This document shows positions 15,358 to 24,272 of a stretch of 28,077 bases of DNA, one piece after another. The DNA comes from Candidatus Zixiibacteriota bacterium (GTDB lineage Bacteria > Zixibacteria > MSB-5A5 > SM1-73), in contig JAGMFA010000008.1 in NCBI GenBank assembly GCA_023127875.1, positions 1 through 28,077 on the forward strand, written 5' to 3'. How positions within the stretch are numbered: the stretch's first letter is position 1; each line of letters starts with the position of its first letter. The notes beneath the pieces were generated by a model. That model did not search any database and had not been told where the DNA came from. It worked only from the letters and a program-made list of their open reading frames with translations. Both the position numbers and the translations under genes were made by a program.

Positions 15358-16299
15358 TCACGGTATTCTTCGGAAGATCAGTTTAAACGCTTGTTCGTAA
15401 CCATTTAAACGAGCTCGTCTCTCTTTGGAGTCCATCTTTAGAAATATACCAACGATAAGCCCCTTTCCTATCAATTCGAAAAATGAAATCAATTTCAGAA
15501 TCAAAAGGGCAGGCCTTCCAAAATGTTTTTTGCCAAAATAAAACCTTTTCTGGTAAAAAGAACTTATCTTCAGTGCAAGATTTTTCTGGGCGCTTCGGCC
15601 ACCATAATGGATTATGGTAGCTTCGGGATAGAATATAACAGCCCATCCTTTTCGGCTGGCGCGAATGCACCAATCCACATCCTCAGAGAATAAAAAGAAA
15701 TTCTCATCCAGCAAACCAATCTCATCCATAGTTCTCTTACGGATCATTAAGCAAGCCCCTGAAACCCAACCTACTTTGACTGGCACCTTTTGAGGGACGT
15801 AATGACGAGAAGAATAGCGCTGAACGTATCGCCCCCAAAATATCCAACTGGCCGCGAAGCCGGACAAAATTAAATCTTTTAAAGTTGGCAGAGGAAACGC
15901 CGATGGTTGCAAGGAGCCATCAGGGTTAACAATTTTGCAACCCAGCATTCCTACCCTTTTATGCTCCTCCAGGAATTTAACCATCTTGGTCAAACTTGAG
16001 TTAACAACCAAGGTATCAGGATTCAAAAGGACAGCATACTTTCCTCGCATAAGTCTTAATCCCTGATTGTTAGCGGCAGCAAAACCTTTATTGTTTTGAT
16101 TTTTAATTAATCTAACTTTCGGGAAATGGTTCTGCACTTCCTCTGCACTTCCGTCTTTGGAATCGTTATCTATAACAATAGTTTCAAAATCAACATTCTT
16201 CAGAGAATTAAAGACAGAAAATAAACATTCTATCAACAGCTCCTTTGTGTTGTAACTGACAATGATTATCGATAATTTGGGTTGGATTGCCTTCTCCAT
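15358..16299 (-). CDS. Glycosyltransferase family 2, rhamnosyltransferase-like
   Basis: 313 residues, GT-A fold. LSIIIVSYNTKELL opens the nucleotide-binding domain, VIDNDSKDGS follows, and the metal-binding motif lies in AVLLNPDTLVV. FLFSEDVDWCIRASRKGW holds the acidic ED-W general-base region typical of WbbL/RfbF-like rhamnosyltransferases, and GACLMIRK is also conserved there. A hydrophobic segment near 262-285 (LLILKLISFFELIGKGLIVG) may anchor it to the inner membrane. Its 5' end overlaps the polymerase gene by 34 bp, so translation is coupled. The substrate is inferred only from family resemblance; no dTDP-rhamnose synthesis genes are in the window. Confidence 0.9.
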   Translation of the reverse strand: MEKAIQPKLSIIIVSYNTKELLIECLFSVFNSLKNVDFETIVIDNDSKDGSAEEVQNHFPKVRLIKNQNNKGFAAANNQGLRLMRGKYAVLLNPDTLVVNSSLTKMVKFLEEHKRVGMLGCKIVNPDGSLQPSAFPLPTLKDLILSGFAASWIFWGRYVQRYSSRHYVPQKVPVKVGWVSGACLMIRKRTMDEIGLLDENFFLFSEDVDWCIRASRKGWAVIFYPEATIIHYGGRSAQKNLALKISSFYQKRFYFGKKHFGRPALLILKLISFFELIGKGLIVGIFLKMDSKERRARLNGYEQAFKLIFRRIP

Positions 16300-17699
16300 A
16301 ATTCGTTTTCATTCCCCATACTTTTGTTGAACACCACCAACAAAGCCAATAAGAACATAAAAAGCATTCCACTTACGCTCCAAAACCATTCTCCTGCATA
16401 GAAAGAGGAAGCCACCACGAAAAACAAAACTCCCAAAAGACTCACACTAATAGGTACTTCAGCCTCACTTTTACTTCTCTTAAAATTTATCCACCCTAGT
16501 CTCAGGGATTTCAACATCAAATAAAATAGGCATAAAAGACCTAAGATGCCTGTTTCCGTCAAATATGACAGCACTATATTATGTGCTCCTAGTCCAGATA
16601 CATATGCAAACAATGGATTAAATCTAAGTTCGGGAAGCACCTGAGATATTCTCGCAAATTGCCCCAGTCCGACTCCTAAGATTGGATTTTGTAAAAACGA
16701 TTTTACTGCTGTCCCCCAAAGCACAAATCTTAGCTCAATTGTCTCTGCTGGACCTTGGGTTATAGTATAAAACCTGTGACTGAAACCCAATAAAATGGAT
16801 GGAGAGAAGATCATAAAAACTAAAAGGATTGTGAGAATTAAGCCAGTCGATCTCAAGAAGTTTCTCTTTACGTAAGCTAACTTTAAATCCCTTGCTTTTT
16901 TTAATGCCACAACAGTAACGAAGAAATAACCTAAAAGAAAACTCAAAACAGCTCCTCTGGTTTGAGAGACAACCAACCCCCCCAATGCTACAAAAAATAC
17001 GAGCCCGTAAAACCTTTTCTTTTTTACATCTTTATGGAAAAGATAAAAAGAATAGGCGATCAAAAGAGAGACAACAAGGATATCGTTAAAAAAAACGCCG
17101 GCAATTCCAAAGGAACGTATATGACCACTGGAAAAAAGAGACTGAAAGATGTTGAATGTTGAATGGAGGGAAGTGAACACCAAGAAAAGGGTGAGCGTTC
17201 TTTTGATGTCCGATTTTTGTAACCCACTGGAAAGAATATAAAATATAATAAATAGCTGGACGTGTCTGAAATAGTTTCTAATTCCAAAGGGCAAATCTAC
17301 CACGTGGATCATGGAAAGACCCAGAACACAAAGAAAGATAAGAATAGGCTTATCCAAAGGTGTCCTATGAATGGCTAAGTCTCCATTCAAAGCTCCTCGG
17401 GTTAGGTATGAAATAACCATTATCAACGCGGAAAAGTCAGCCAATTGAATTCCGGAATTTGGGAAGAAAAAGTAATTTGTGAAAAGACTAAGAATGAAAA
17501 AATAGACGCTCAATTTAAAATCGGACACCAAAAGTAAAAAAATTAATAAAACGATAGGTAAGAGTGAAATGAACTTAAAACCCGATGCATAGAGCAACAC
17601 AGTAGTGATTTGGAAGATAAACAAAACGCCAAAAATCGGCCAGCTTTGTTTCTTGCCATAAGGTAAGGATAATGTAGGCACAGCTAAGTCGGTTTTCAT
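16266..17699 (-). CDS. O-antigen polymerase/ligase (Wzy/WaaL family)
   Basis: 477 residues with about 11-12 membrane helices. A long central periplasmic loop follows ILLGFSHRF and contains ETIELRFVLWGTAVKSFLQNPILGVGLGQF, whose R-x-WG-A---F---PI-GVG-G pattern is the Wzy_C (O-antigen ligase) signature. A downstream GLGAHNIVLSYLTETGILGL carries the conserved H-N and E-G residues. Given Wzx, Wzz and glycosyltransferases in the same cluster it is most likely the Wzy polymerase that joins repeat units in the periplasm, but WaaL-type ligases share these motifs. It overlaps the methyltransferase gene by ATGA and the GT2 gene by 34 bp. Confidence 0.9.
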   Translation of the reverse strand: MKTDLAVPTLSLPYGKKQSWPIFGVLFIFQITTVLLYASGFKFISLLPIVLLIFLLLVSDFKLSVYFFILSLFTNYFFFPNSGIQLADFSALIMVISYLTRGALNGDLAIHRTPLDKPILIFLCVLGLSMIHVVDLPFGIRNYFRHVQLFIIFYILSSGLQKSDIKRTLTLFLVFTSLHSTFNIFQSLFSSGHIRSFGIAGVFFNDILVVSLLIAYSFYLFHKDVKKKRFYGLVFFVALGGLVVSQTRGAVLSFLLGYFFVTVVALKKARDLKLAYVKRNFLRSTGLILTILLVFMIFSPSILLGFSHRFYTITQGPAETIELRFVLWGTAVKSFLQNPILGVGLGQFARISQVLPELRFNPLFAYVSGLGAHNIVLSYLTETGILGLLCLFYLMLKSLRLGWINFKRSKSEAEVPISVSLLGVLFFVVASSFYAGEWFWSVSGMLFMFLLALLVVFNKSMGNENELWRRQSNPNYR

Positions 17700-18358
17700 C
17701 TAACCTTTCTCTGTGCTTTAACTAAATATCCTGGCACCAAAAATTTCTCAAATATTCCAAATGTTGCCCGATTAAATAACTTATTTGCCAATCGAGTAGA
17801 TTTTTTGGCTTTGATTTCTTTGAGCTCAAAACCATTGGTTTTAAACATCTCCGCCATAGTGGTATAAGTGAAGAATCTCAGATGCCCTTTGTCCAAAATT
17901 CCAGCCCTGTGGTATGTCCACCTGTCAAAAACAATCAAATCCATCAGCACCCTCCAATATTTTACGTTGGGGATGCTGGCGACCAGAAAACCCTCCCTAG
18001 AAAGAAATCTGGACAGCTGTTTTATCACCCGCCATGGATCGATCAAATGCTCAACCACATCCGCTAAAATAATATAGTCAAAATATCCTGGTTCAAACGA
18101 TAAAGTTATCTCTTCCACATCCCCATGAATAACTCTATCCAGCCTGATTTCTGCCCTTTTTGCTGGACCTTCAATAAGTTCAACTCCCACGACTTCTTTG
18201 GCTTTGCCAGACTTCTTTAAGGTCCACCCGGTCTGACCCTCACCACATCCGATATCCAAAATCTTGTTACCACTACCCTCAATCATCTGGATCAAATCAT
18301 GTCTTATAAGACCGTAGTAATTATTATCTTTTTCTTTGTAGAGTTCTTTTCTACTCAT
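17696..18358 (-). CDS. Class I SAM-dependent methyltransferase
   Basis: 220 residues. The SAM-binding motif I is ILDIGCGEGQTG (33-44). An acidic end of strand 2 appears in VVGVELIEG, and DYIILADVVEHLIDPW gives the motif-IV region. RAGILDKGHLRFFTY matches the small-molecule/sugar methyltransferases of polysaccharide clusters (Methyltransf_23 style). It probably O-methylates a sugar of the repeat unit or caps the chain, by context only. The ATG overlaps the flippase gene by 8 bp and its TGA overlaps the polymerase start by 4 bp, so it belongs to the same coupled translation series. Confidence 0.9.
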   Translation of the reverse strand: MSRKELYKEKDNNYYGLIRHDLIQMIEGSGNKILDIGCGEGQTGWTLKKSGKAKEVVGVELIEGPAKRAEIRLDRVIHGDVEEITLSFEPGYFDYIILADVVEHLIDPWRVIKQLSRFLSREGFLVASIPNVKYWRVLMDLIVFDRWTYHRAGILDKGHLRFFTYTTMAEMFKTNGFELKEIKAKKSTRLANKLFNRATFGIFEKFLVPGYLVKAQRKVR

Positions 18359-19772
18359 AAGAGGCCTTAATGATTCGTTTTAACCACATTACATCTTCGC
18401 CCTTGATTCCACGAAGGACAATCATGGCCGCGAGATAAACAAATATTCCTAAGAACACTTTAGTTAAAAGATTTCCCGGGAAGAAATATAAAACCATTCC
18501 CATGAATGCAGAGGCTCCCAATATTTTTAACAAATCAATCCATGGAATGGCTTTCACTATTCTTCTTGAATAAAAAAGAATTAATCCTAAGGTGATAACC
18601 TCGCATACAATGGTAGCAATGCTTGCACCTAACATACTATATTTAGGTATTAGTATTAAGTTCAGAGTTAAGTTGACTGTAGCACCAGCCAATACGCTGT
18701 ACATATATTCTTTCTGTTTATCACATGCTAACAAACAGAATGCAAAAGAGCAATTGAAATAAACTGTGAAAACGCTCCAGAACAAGATTTGAAGCGGCAG
18801 TACGCTAGATTGATAAGCGGAGCCGTAAACAAATTGGATGATTTGACCGCTCAAGATCGTTCCACCCACCGCAATGGGAAGCCCGAAAAAAATATTGAGT
18901 CGGGAAGATTGAAAGACAAAGTTGCTGAGTTTGGTAAAAGACTCCTTGTAATATCTCGATAAGACCGGGAATATGGCGGTTCCAAACAGACTGGCGAAAC
19001 CGATAAATAGCAAAACTATCTTATAAGCCGCATTATACCAGCCTACCACCGTTACCCCCTTCATAAAACCCAACATCACCGAGTCAAAACTGTAATAAAG
19101 TTGGATCACAACAAAGGAAACCCCCATAGGTATGGATTGTCTAAAAATCTGTTTCCATAGATTAAGGTCGTAGCTTAATTTTACATCGCCGTATCTTTTG
19201 ATGAAGATATAAAGCAAAATTATTGCTCCGGTGATTGTGGCTACAACTCGAATGATGGGTACTCGCAAAAGTTGATCCCAGTTTTTCACCAAAAGAAAAA
19301 GGCCACCTACATAAACTACCTGATTTATTATCCGGCCTAATGCTATATACTCCATCTTCTCTATTCCTTGAAATACCCAATCCAAGGTGAGAGAAAAAGT
19401 GAAAAGGGTGAAACCATAAATTAACAGGAGTCTCTTTACTTCCATAGGTTGTTTAATCCATAATACAAAAACGACTAAGAAAACGTAAGAGACCAAAGAC
19501 AATAAAAGCCTCATAGTCATAATGTGGTCAACATAGGTTTTTATCCTGGTTTTGTCTTTTGCTATCTCCCTTACCCCAAAGAGACTCAGCCCCTGATTTA
19601 CGACCAACAAAAAATATACCATTATGGCCTGTGCGAACTCAATTTTGCCGAACCCCTCTACTCTCAAAACCCTGGCTAGATAAACCACTCCTAAAAAGGC
19701 CAGGGCTTTGTTAAAAAAATCAGCAAAGGTCAAAAAAAGAAAATTTTTTGAAACTGTTCTGGCGGTCGACAA
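18351..19772 (-). CDS. wzx: Oligosaccharide flippase (Wzx, MOP superfamily)
   Basis: 473 residues with about 12-14 membrane helices. The N-terminus SKNFLFLTFADFFNKALAF and LARVLRVEGFGKIEFAQA are typical of the PST/MOP flippases, as is SLFGVREIAKDK. The second half has YYSFDSVMLGFMKG and VGWYNAAYKIV, found in nearly all Wzx proteins. It moves the undecaprenyl-linked repeat unit across the inner membrane before polymerisation. The start is TTG at 19772 with a weak AGGT upstream, 10 bp beyond the end of the 2-epimerase frame. If the epimerase frameshift is an artefact, the true gap is about 55 bp. Confidence 0.93.
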   Translation of the reverse strand: MSTARTVSKNFLFLTFADFFNKALAFLGVVYLARVLRVEGFGKIEFAQAIMVYFLLVVNQGLSLFGVREIAKDKTRIKTYVDHIMTMRLLLSLVSYVFLVVFVLWIKQPMEVKRLLLIYGFTLFTFSLTLDWVFQGIEKMEYIALGRIINQVVYVGGLFLLVKNWDQLLRVPIIRVVATITGAIILLYIFIKRYGDVKLSYDLNLWKQIFRQSIPMGVSFVVIQLYYSFDSVMLGFMKGVTVVGWYNAAYKIVLLFIGFASLFGTAIFPVLSRYYKESFTKLSNFVFQSSRLNIFFGLPIAVGGTILSGQIIQFVYGSAYQSSVLPLQILFWSVFTVYFNCSFAFCLLACDKQKEYMYSVLAGATVNLTLNLILIPKYSMLGASIATIVCEVITLGLILFYSRRIVKAIPWIDLLKILGASAFMGMVLYFFPGNLLTKVFLGIFVYLAAMIVLRGIKGEDVMWLKRIIKASYE

Positions 19773-19782
19773 TTCGATCTAC

Positions 19783-20946
19783 CTAATTAGAATATTTTAA
19801 ATCCGAGGATGAACTGTTTTTTCCTTTCTCAGCTTTTGTTAACACCAATCTTTGCAGTTTCATCTGCTTTACTGGGCGGGAAATTATCAGGGCTATTTTG
19901 TACTTTGCGCCCTTCACAGTAAGTTCATTCTTTCTATCAGAATCTAAACCAACATTTTTTAATTCCCTGACCCTCATTAACACCTTCTTTAAGCTTAAAC
20001 CCACTACTTGGTTGCAATTGCTACCTAAAGTCTCCACCCATTCGGTCTCTTCTCTTAAGGTGAGACAGGGGGTTCTCAAAAAGTAGGCTTCCTTTTGCAC
20101 TCCGCCTGAATCGGTTAACACGTATCTGGCGTTCTTCTCCAGAACTAACATATCCAGGTAACTGACCGGATCAATTAAGAGAAGATCACTTTTTGAAAGC
20201 AATCTGTCCAGAAAATTGAACTCGGAGAGTCTTTTTCTGGTCCGGGGATGGATGGGAAAAACAACCTTTTTATCCAGGTTTGTCGCAATTTGGATTATTC
20301 TTTTCAGATTTTGCCTTATATCCGTGTTCTCTGCCCGATGAACCGTAATCAGATAGAATTTTTCTTTTTGCAGGTTTAACCTCTTCATTATCTTTGACTT
20401 TTTCTCCGCCACAGATAGATTCTCTCTAAGAGAGTCATACATCACGTCCCCCACCAGGTGCACCCCCTTTGTTATTCCCTCTCTTTTTAAGTTCCTGACC
20501 GATGTGGGAGTTGGGCAGAAAAGCAACGAGCTTACGTGATCGGTCAAAATACGATTAATCTCCTCAGGCATGGACTTTACAAAACTCCGCAGTCCTGCCT
20601 CCACATGAGCCACCGGGATATTCTGTTTAGCCGCAGCTAAAGCCCCGGCAAGTGTGGAATTGGTGTCCCCATAAACTATAACCAGATCCGGCTTCTCAAA
20701 AGTGAGAACCTCTTCAATTGACTTCAGCATCTTGCCGGTCTGCTCCCCATGTTCGGCTGAGCCTATCCCCAGATTGTAGTCCGGTTTTGGTATGGAAAGC
20801 TCGGAGAAAAAAACTCGGGACAACTCGTCATCATAGTGCTGCCCAGTATGGAGAATGACCTCCCTGTGTTTTTTTCTCAATTCCTTAGAAAGAGAGGAGA
20901 GTTTTATAAATTGGGGACGAGCCCCCACCACTGAAATGATTTTCAT
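19783..20946 (-). CDS. Non-hydrolysing UDP-sugar 2-epimerase, WbpI/WlbD-like, C-terminus frameshifted
   Basis: 387 residues as read. GARPQFIK (8-15), YGDTNST (92-98), HVEAGLRS (114-121), PEEINR (127-132), TVHRAEN (201-207) and DSGGVQKEA (279-287) carry the family residues. GARPQFIK and the LLFCPT segment fit WbpI/WlbD (UDP-2,3-diacetamido-2,3-dideoxyglucuronate 2-epimerase) better than WecB, which usually has GTRPE. The three neighbouring genes of that pathway agree. After K350 the frame is wrong: adding one base at the T run 19896-19899 restores KYKNSPDNFPPSKADETA and then IGVNKS with a stop at 19829-19831. The present tail (from IALIISRPVKQMKL on) is therefore not ancestral. The catalytic body is intact, so the enzyme could still work. 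Confidence 0.87.
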   Translation of the reverse strand: MKIISVVGARPQFIKLSSLSKELRKKHREVILHTGQHYDDELSRVFFSELSIPKPDYNLGIGSAEHGEQTGKMLKSIEEVLTFEKPDLVIVYGDTNSTLAGALAAAKQNIPVAHVEAGLRSFVKSMPEEINRILTDHVSSLLFCPTPTSVRNLKREGITKGVHLVGDVMYDSLRENLSVAEKKSKIMKRLNLQKEKFYLITVHRAENTDIRQNLKRIIQIATNLDKKVVFPIHPRTRKRLSEFNFLDRLLSKSDLLLIDPVSYLDMLVLEKNARYVLTDSGGVQKEAYFLRTPCLTLREETEWVETLGSNCNQVVGLSLKKVLMRVRELKNVGLDSDRKNELTVKGAKYKIALIISRPVKQMKLQRLVLTKAEKGKNSSSSDLKYSN

Positions 20947-21015
20947 TGCCTTTTACATATTCAATAACTTGCTATATAATCCACTATCTTAACATCATTA
21001 ATTCAAGGCTTCCAT

Positions 21016-21046
21016 GTTCGGGCGGGGGTTGAACCCCCACCCGAAC
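21016..21046. other. Strong intergenic hairpin
   Basis: A 31-bp near-perfect palindrome: left arm GTTCGGGCGGGGGTT, central G, right arm AACCCCCACCCGAAC, with one C/A mismatch. It lies in the 111-bp gap between the aminotransferase stop and the 2-epimerase start. No T-run follows on the minus strand, so it is not a standard intrinsic terminator. It could be an mRNA processing or stability hairpin, or a REP-type repeat. Confidence 0.6.
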
Positions 21047-21057
21047 AAAGGTGGCAA

Positions 21058-22155
21058 CTAAACTGCTCCCTTTATGGTCTCGATCACAAAATTCTGCTCT
21101 TCGGATGTTAACTCCGGATATATGGGGATGGAAATCACCTCTCTACCCTTCTTTTCAATCACCGGTAGGTCCCCTTCTTTGTATCCTAATGATTTATAGC
21201 ATTCCTGCAAATGCAAAGGAACGGGATAATAAACGTCATGACCTATCTGATTCTCCTTCAGAACTTCACGCAAATGATCCCTGTTTTTGACCGCAATGGT
21301 GTATTGATGATAAATATGATAATTGAAATCCTCTTCCTTGGGAGTGATGATCTCAGAATCTTTAAAGGCATCATTGTAAACTTTCGCATGTTCTCTTCTT
21401 TTTTGGGTCCATCCATCCAGATATTTTAGCTTAACGCTTAGTATAGCAGCCTGCAGGGTGTCAAGCCTGCTGTTGTAGCCCACGATGGAGTGGTAGTATT
21501 TGGGTTTTGCGCCGTGAACCCTTAACATTCTTATCAGATCAGCCATCTCCGGATTATTGGTAACCACCATGCCTCCGTCTCCCGCCGCTCCCAAGTTTTT
21601 GCTGGGGAAAAAGGAGAAGCAACCGAAATCGCCCAAACTTCCCGCTTTTTTCCCCTTGTACTTAGACCCTATGGCTTGAGCCGCATCCTCCACCACCTTC
21701 AGATTATGTTTTTTTGCAATCGCGGTGATCGGGTCCATGTCTGCACATTGACCATAAAGATGAACCGGCATTATTGCTTTGGTTTTTGAGGTAATCTTTT
21801 TTTCGATCTGCTCTGAAACCATGTTATAGGTGTAAGGATCTATATCCACAAACACCGGAATTGCTCCCAGCCGGGTGATGACTCCGGCAGTGGCAAAAAA
21901 GGAGAAGCCGGTGGTGATAACCTCATCTCCTGGCCTGACTCCACAGGCTCTCAAGGATAGAAGTAAGGCATCGGTTCCCGAGGCAACTCCAATGGCAAAT
22001 TTTATTCCACAATACTTTGCCACCTGCTCCTCAAAAGCTTTCACCTCCGGTCCCATGATAAATCTGGCATGAGACAGGACGGAAAAAACCGCCTGATCTA
22101 ACTCTTCTTTAATGGAACTATATTGTCTTTTAAGATCCAAGAATGCGACATTCAT
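21058..22155 (-). CDS. DegT/DnrJ/EryC1 sugar aminotransferase, WbpE-like
   Basis: 365 residues, PLP-dependent fold-type I. GVASGTDALLLSLRA (57-70) forms the cofactor phosphate loop, VVEDAAQAIG holds the ring-binding Asp157, and SFFPSKNLGAAGDGG carries the Schiff-base Lys186. The sequence begins at the expected point for the family (MNVAFLDLKRQYSSI). Its neighbours are an acetyltransferase, a Gfo/Idh oxidoreductase and a WbpI-like epimerase, exactly the WbpB-D-E-I set. It therefore most likely aminates the 3-keto intermediate (UDP-2-acetamido-2-deoxy-3-dehydro-glucuronate) using glutamate. The substrate call rests on context; other 3- or 4-amino sugars remain possible. Confidence 0.9.
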   Translation of the reverse strand: MNVAFLDLKRQYSSIKEELDQAVFSVLSHARFIMGPEVKAFEEQVAKYCGIKFAIGVASGTDALLLSLRACGVRPGDEVITTGFSFFATAGVITRLGAIPVFVDIDPYTYNMVSEQIEKKITSKTKAIMPVHLYGQCADMDPITAIAKKHNLKVVEDAAQAIGSKYKGKKAGSLGDFGCFSFFPSKNLGAAGDGGMVVTNNPEMADLIRMLRVHGAKPKYYHSIVGYNSRLDTLQAAILSVKLKYLDGWTQKRREHAKVYNDAFKDSEIITPKEEDFNYHIYHQYTIAVKNRDHLREVLKENQIGHDVYYPVPLHLQECYKSLGYKEGDLPVIEKKGREVISIPIYPELTSEEQNFVIETIKGAV

Positions 22156-22247
22156 CTAATCCTCCCGTAAGTTTGTCTTGGTTTCCTTTACGTAAAACAG
22201 CAAAACAGAGTTTATCAACCCCAAAAAGGCGATATTCTTAAAATCAG

Positions 22248-22991
22248 CTATTGATTCTCCAGAAGCTGATCTTCGGGCACGTCCCTCCACTCTTTGGCAG
22301 GCGAGCCCAGGACTATCTTCTTAGATGGTGTATCCTTGGTTACCACCGCTCCGGCGGCAACCTGCGAATCCTCGCCAATCACCTTTCCGGGAAGGATGGT
22401 AGCGTTCAGCCCTATCCTTCCTCCCTTTTTGACCGTCACCCCCTTGAAGTGCTTGAATCTCTCCTTACTTCGAGCCATATAGTTGTCGTTGCTGGTGGCC
22501 ACGCAGGGGGCGATGAAACAACGATCCCCTAACTCTGAATAAGCGGTAATATAGACATTTGTTTCTAACTTACAATATGAGCCCACCTTACAGAAATTCT
22601 CGATGGCAACGCCTCTTCCCACGATGGTGAAATCTCCAACGGTGACATTTTCCCTGATGGTGGACAGATCAGCCACCAGGATCTTCTTCCCCAAAGTGGC
22701 GCCGGCATAGATAACCACTGATGTGCCGATCAAACAATTATCCCCGATCTTCGCCGGGGGAAGCTGCTGTTCTTTGGTTGTGGCGGAGGTGGCCGCCTTC
22801 ATGGGCAACTTTCCTATCACCGTGTTATCATCTATTCTGACGAAATCCCCTATTTCGGTTTCAGGATAGATGGTGACATTGTTTCCGATAGCACATCCTT
22901 TTCCGATTTTTGCCTCTTTGCCAATGATCGAATACCTTCCCACTTTAGTCCCCTCTCCAATCTGAGCAGATTTGTCAATGAAGTTCTCCAT
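22248..22991 (-). CDS. Left-handed beta-helix acyltransferase, WbpD/WlbB-like
   Basis: 247 residues built of hexapeptide repeats (IGEGTKVGRYSIIGKEAKIG, later GDFTIVGRGVAI, GRIGLNATILPG, GEDSQVAAGAVVTKD). The last part, VLGSPAKEWRDV, is the usual end of NeuD/WbpD-type trimeric acetyltransferases. CVATSNDNYMARSKERFKHF near 160-180 matches the WlbB/WbpD loop. Expected reaction: acetyl-CoA-dependent N-acetylation of the 3-amino group, giving UDP-GlcNAc3NAcA. AGGAG lies 8 bp before the ATG. The N-terminal repeats are longer than in WlbB (about 190 residues), so an extra domain or different substrate is possible. Confidence 0.87.
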   Translation of the reverse strand: MENFIDKSAQIGEGTKVGRYSIIGKEAKIGKGCAIGNNVTIYPETEIGDFVRIDDNTVIGKLPMKAATSATTKEQQLPPAKIGDNCLIGTSVVIYAGATLGKKILVADLSTIRENVTVGDFTIVGRGVAIENFCKVGSYCKLETNVYITAYSELGDRCFIAPCVATSNDNYMARSKERFKHFKGVTVKKGGRIGLNATILPGKVIGEDSQVAAGAVVTKDTPSKKIVLGSPAKEWRDVPEDQLLENQ

Positions 22992-23038
22992 AATTCGACT
23001 CCTGTAAGGTTTTAGTTGAGGTTGATGAAGAGTGAGAT

Positions 23039-24046
23039 TTACTCTATTTTAACCGGAGAGCCACCCATTTTTAAAGATCTCTGGGCGGCATCCAAGACCT
23101 TCAACACTCGCAAGCCATCCCTACCATCACTTCGCGGCGGCTTGCGATTTTGAATGCTTTCGATAAACTGTTGACATTCTACCTTCAACGGTTCTGTACT
23201 TTTGATTTTGGGAATCAGAATATCGCCGAACCTGAGACTAAGATACTCTCCATAGGTGCTGTAGTCCTGTTTGGTCTCCACCCCCTTGTCGTAAATCCAG
23301 ATCTTCTCTGCAGAGCGGGTATCATCAAAAACCGCCATCTTCTTATTCCCCACCACGGTTAGCTTCCTATCCTTATGGGGATCAAGCCAGCTCACGTGGA
23401 TATGAGCCATCACTCCGTCAGGAAAGTGCATGGTCATGAAAGCGACGTCTTCTATTCCCTTCTGCAGATAACACTCGCCTGTAGCAGTGACTGAAGTTGG
23501 GTCTTTTTCCAACAAGAACAGAATCATGGAGATGTCATGAGGAGCAAAGCTCCACAGGGCATTCTCTATGTCTCGAACCTTCCCCAGGTTTACCCGGGTG
23601 GAATAAAGGTAATACACTTTGCCCAATTCGCCTTTATCTATATATTCCTTCAATTTCAAGGTGGCGGCGTGATACTCCATGATGTGTCCGACCATCAAAA
23701 TCCTCTTTTTCTCTTCTGCTAATGCTACCAGTTCTTCACCTTCCTTTACATCCAGCACCAGAGGCTTCTCCACAAACACATCTTTATCTGCCAGAATAGC
23801 CGCCTTGGATAGTTCAAAATGCGAGGCTGGAGGAGTGGAGATTACCACTGCATCCAGATTGGGATTCTCAATAATATCCTTATGGTCCTGGGTGAATTTG
23901 ACTCCCGGATAACTGGGACAGAGTTTCTCTGTCTGCTTGGGATCTTCGTCACAGCATGAAAGCAGCACACATCCGGGCAGGTTGGAAAAATTTCTCAGCA
24001 AGTTTCTTCCCCAAGCACCACAACCTATTAGACCGATTTTAATCAT
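23039..24046 (-). CDS. Gfo/Idh/MocA oxidoreductase, WbpB/WlbA-like
   Basis: 335 residues. The Rossmann motif is GLIGCGAWGRNLLRNF (5-20), where the GAWG-N variant is usual in WlbA/WbpB. VVISTPPASHFELS and VEKPLVLD (92-99) give the cofactor region and the catalytic Glu-Lys-Pro motif with Lys94. The C-terminal alpha/beta domain holds LWSFAPHDISMILFLL with the His-Asp pair. The family oxidises C3 of UDP-GlcNAc-uronate with NAD. It is the first gene of the nucleotide-sugar block and has AAGG upstream of ATG. The preceding 393-bp gap contains repeats, so this block may have its own transcription start, though I see no clear promoter. Confidence 0.88.
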   Translation of the reverse strand: MIKIGLIGCGAWGRNLLRNFSNLPGCVLLSCCDEDPKQTEKLCPSYPGVKFTQDHKDIIENPNLDAVVISTPPASHFELSKAAILADKDVFVEKPLVLDVKEGEELVALAEEKKRILMVGHIMEYHAATLKLKEYIDKGELGKVYYLYSTRVNLGKVRDIENALWSFAPHDISMILFLLEKDPTSVTATGECYLQKGIEDVAFMTMHFPDGVMAHIHVSWLDPHKDRKLTVVGNKKMAVFDDTRSAEKIWIYDKGVETKQDYSTYGEYLSLRFGDILIPKIKSTEPLKVECQQFIESIQNRKPPRSDGRDGLRVLKVLDAAQRSLKMGGSPVKIE

Positions 24047-24140
24047 ATCTTACCTTTCAAAAGAGTTACCGGGTTAGACAACTTATAGTTTGCCGTTGGC
24101 GGAGTTGGCAACGAGGCTGAACTTCCGAAGCTCGACGCTT

Positions 24141-24173
24141 AAAATTCTTCATCTGTTTCATCTGTTGGGAATT
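24141..24173. repeat. Direct repeat copy 1 (33 bp)
   Basis: Begins AAAATTCTTCATCTG and ends TGTTGGGAATT. Identical to 24339-24371, 198 bp away. The sequence after each copy is also related, so the duplicated unit is larger than 33 bp but diverged. Confidence 0.8.
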
Positions 24174-24272
24174 CTCCAGCTTCTATTGCCGAGCCTCAAG
24201 CCTCGAAACGAGCTTCGTCACCGTCAAGCTAGTGCTTTATTAAATAACATATGTTCTCTTTTGTAATTTTTG

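Noticed and set aside
19783..20946. Naming the epimerase WecB (UDP-GlcNAc 2-epimerase).
   Set aside because: GARPQFIK and the neighbouring oxidase, aminotransferase and acetyltransferase fit WbpI/WlbD better; WecB usually has GTRPE. Not excluded, so no symbol was given.
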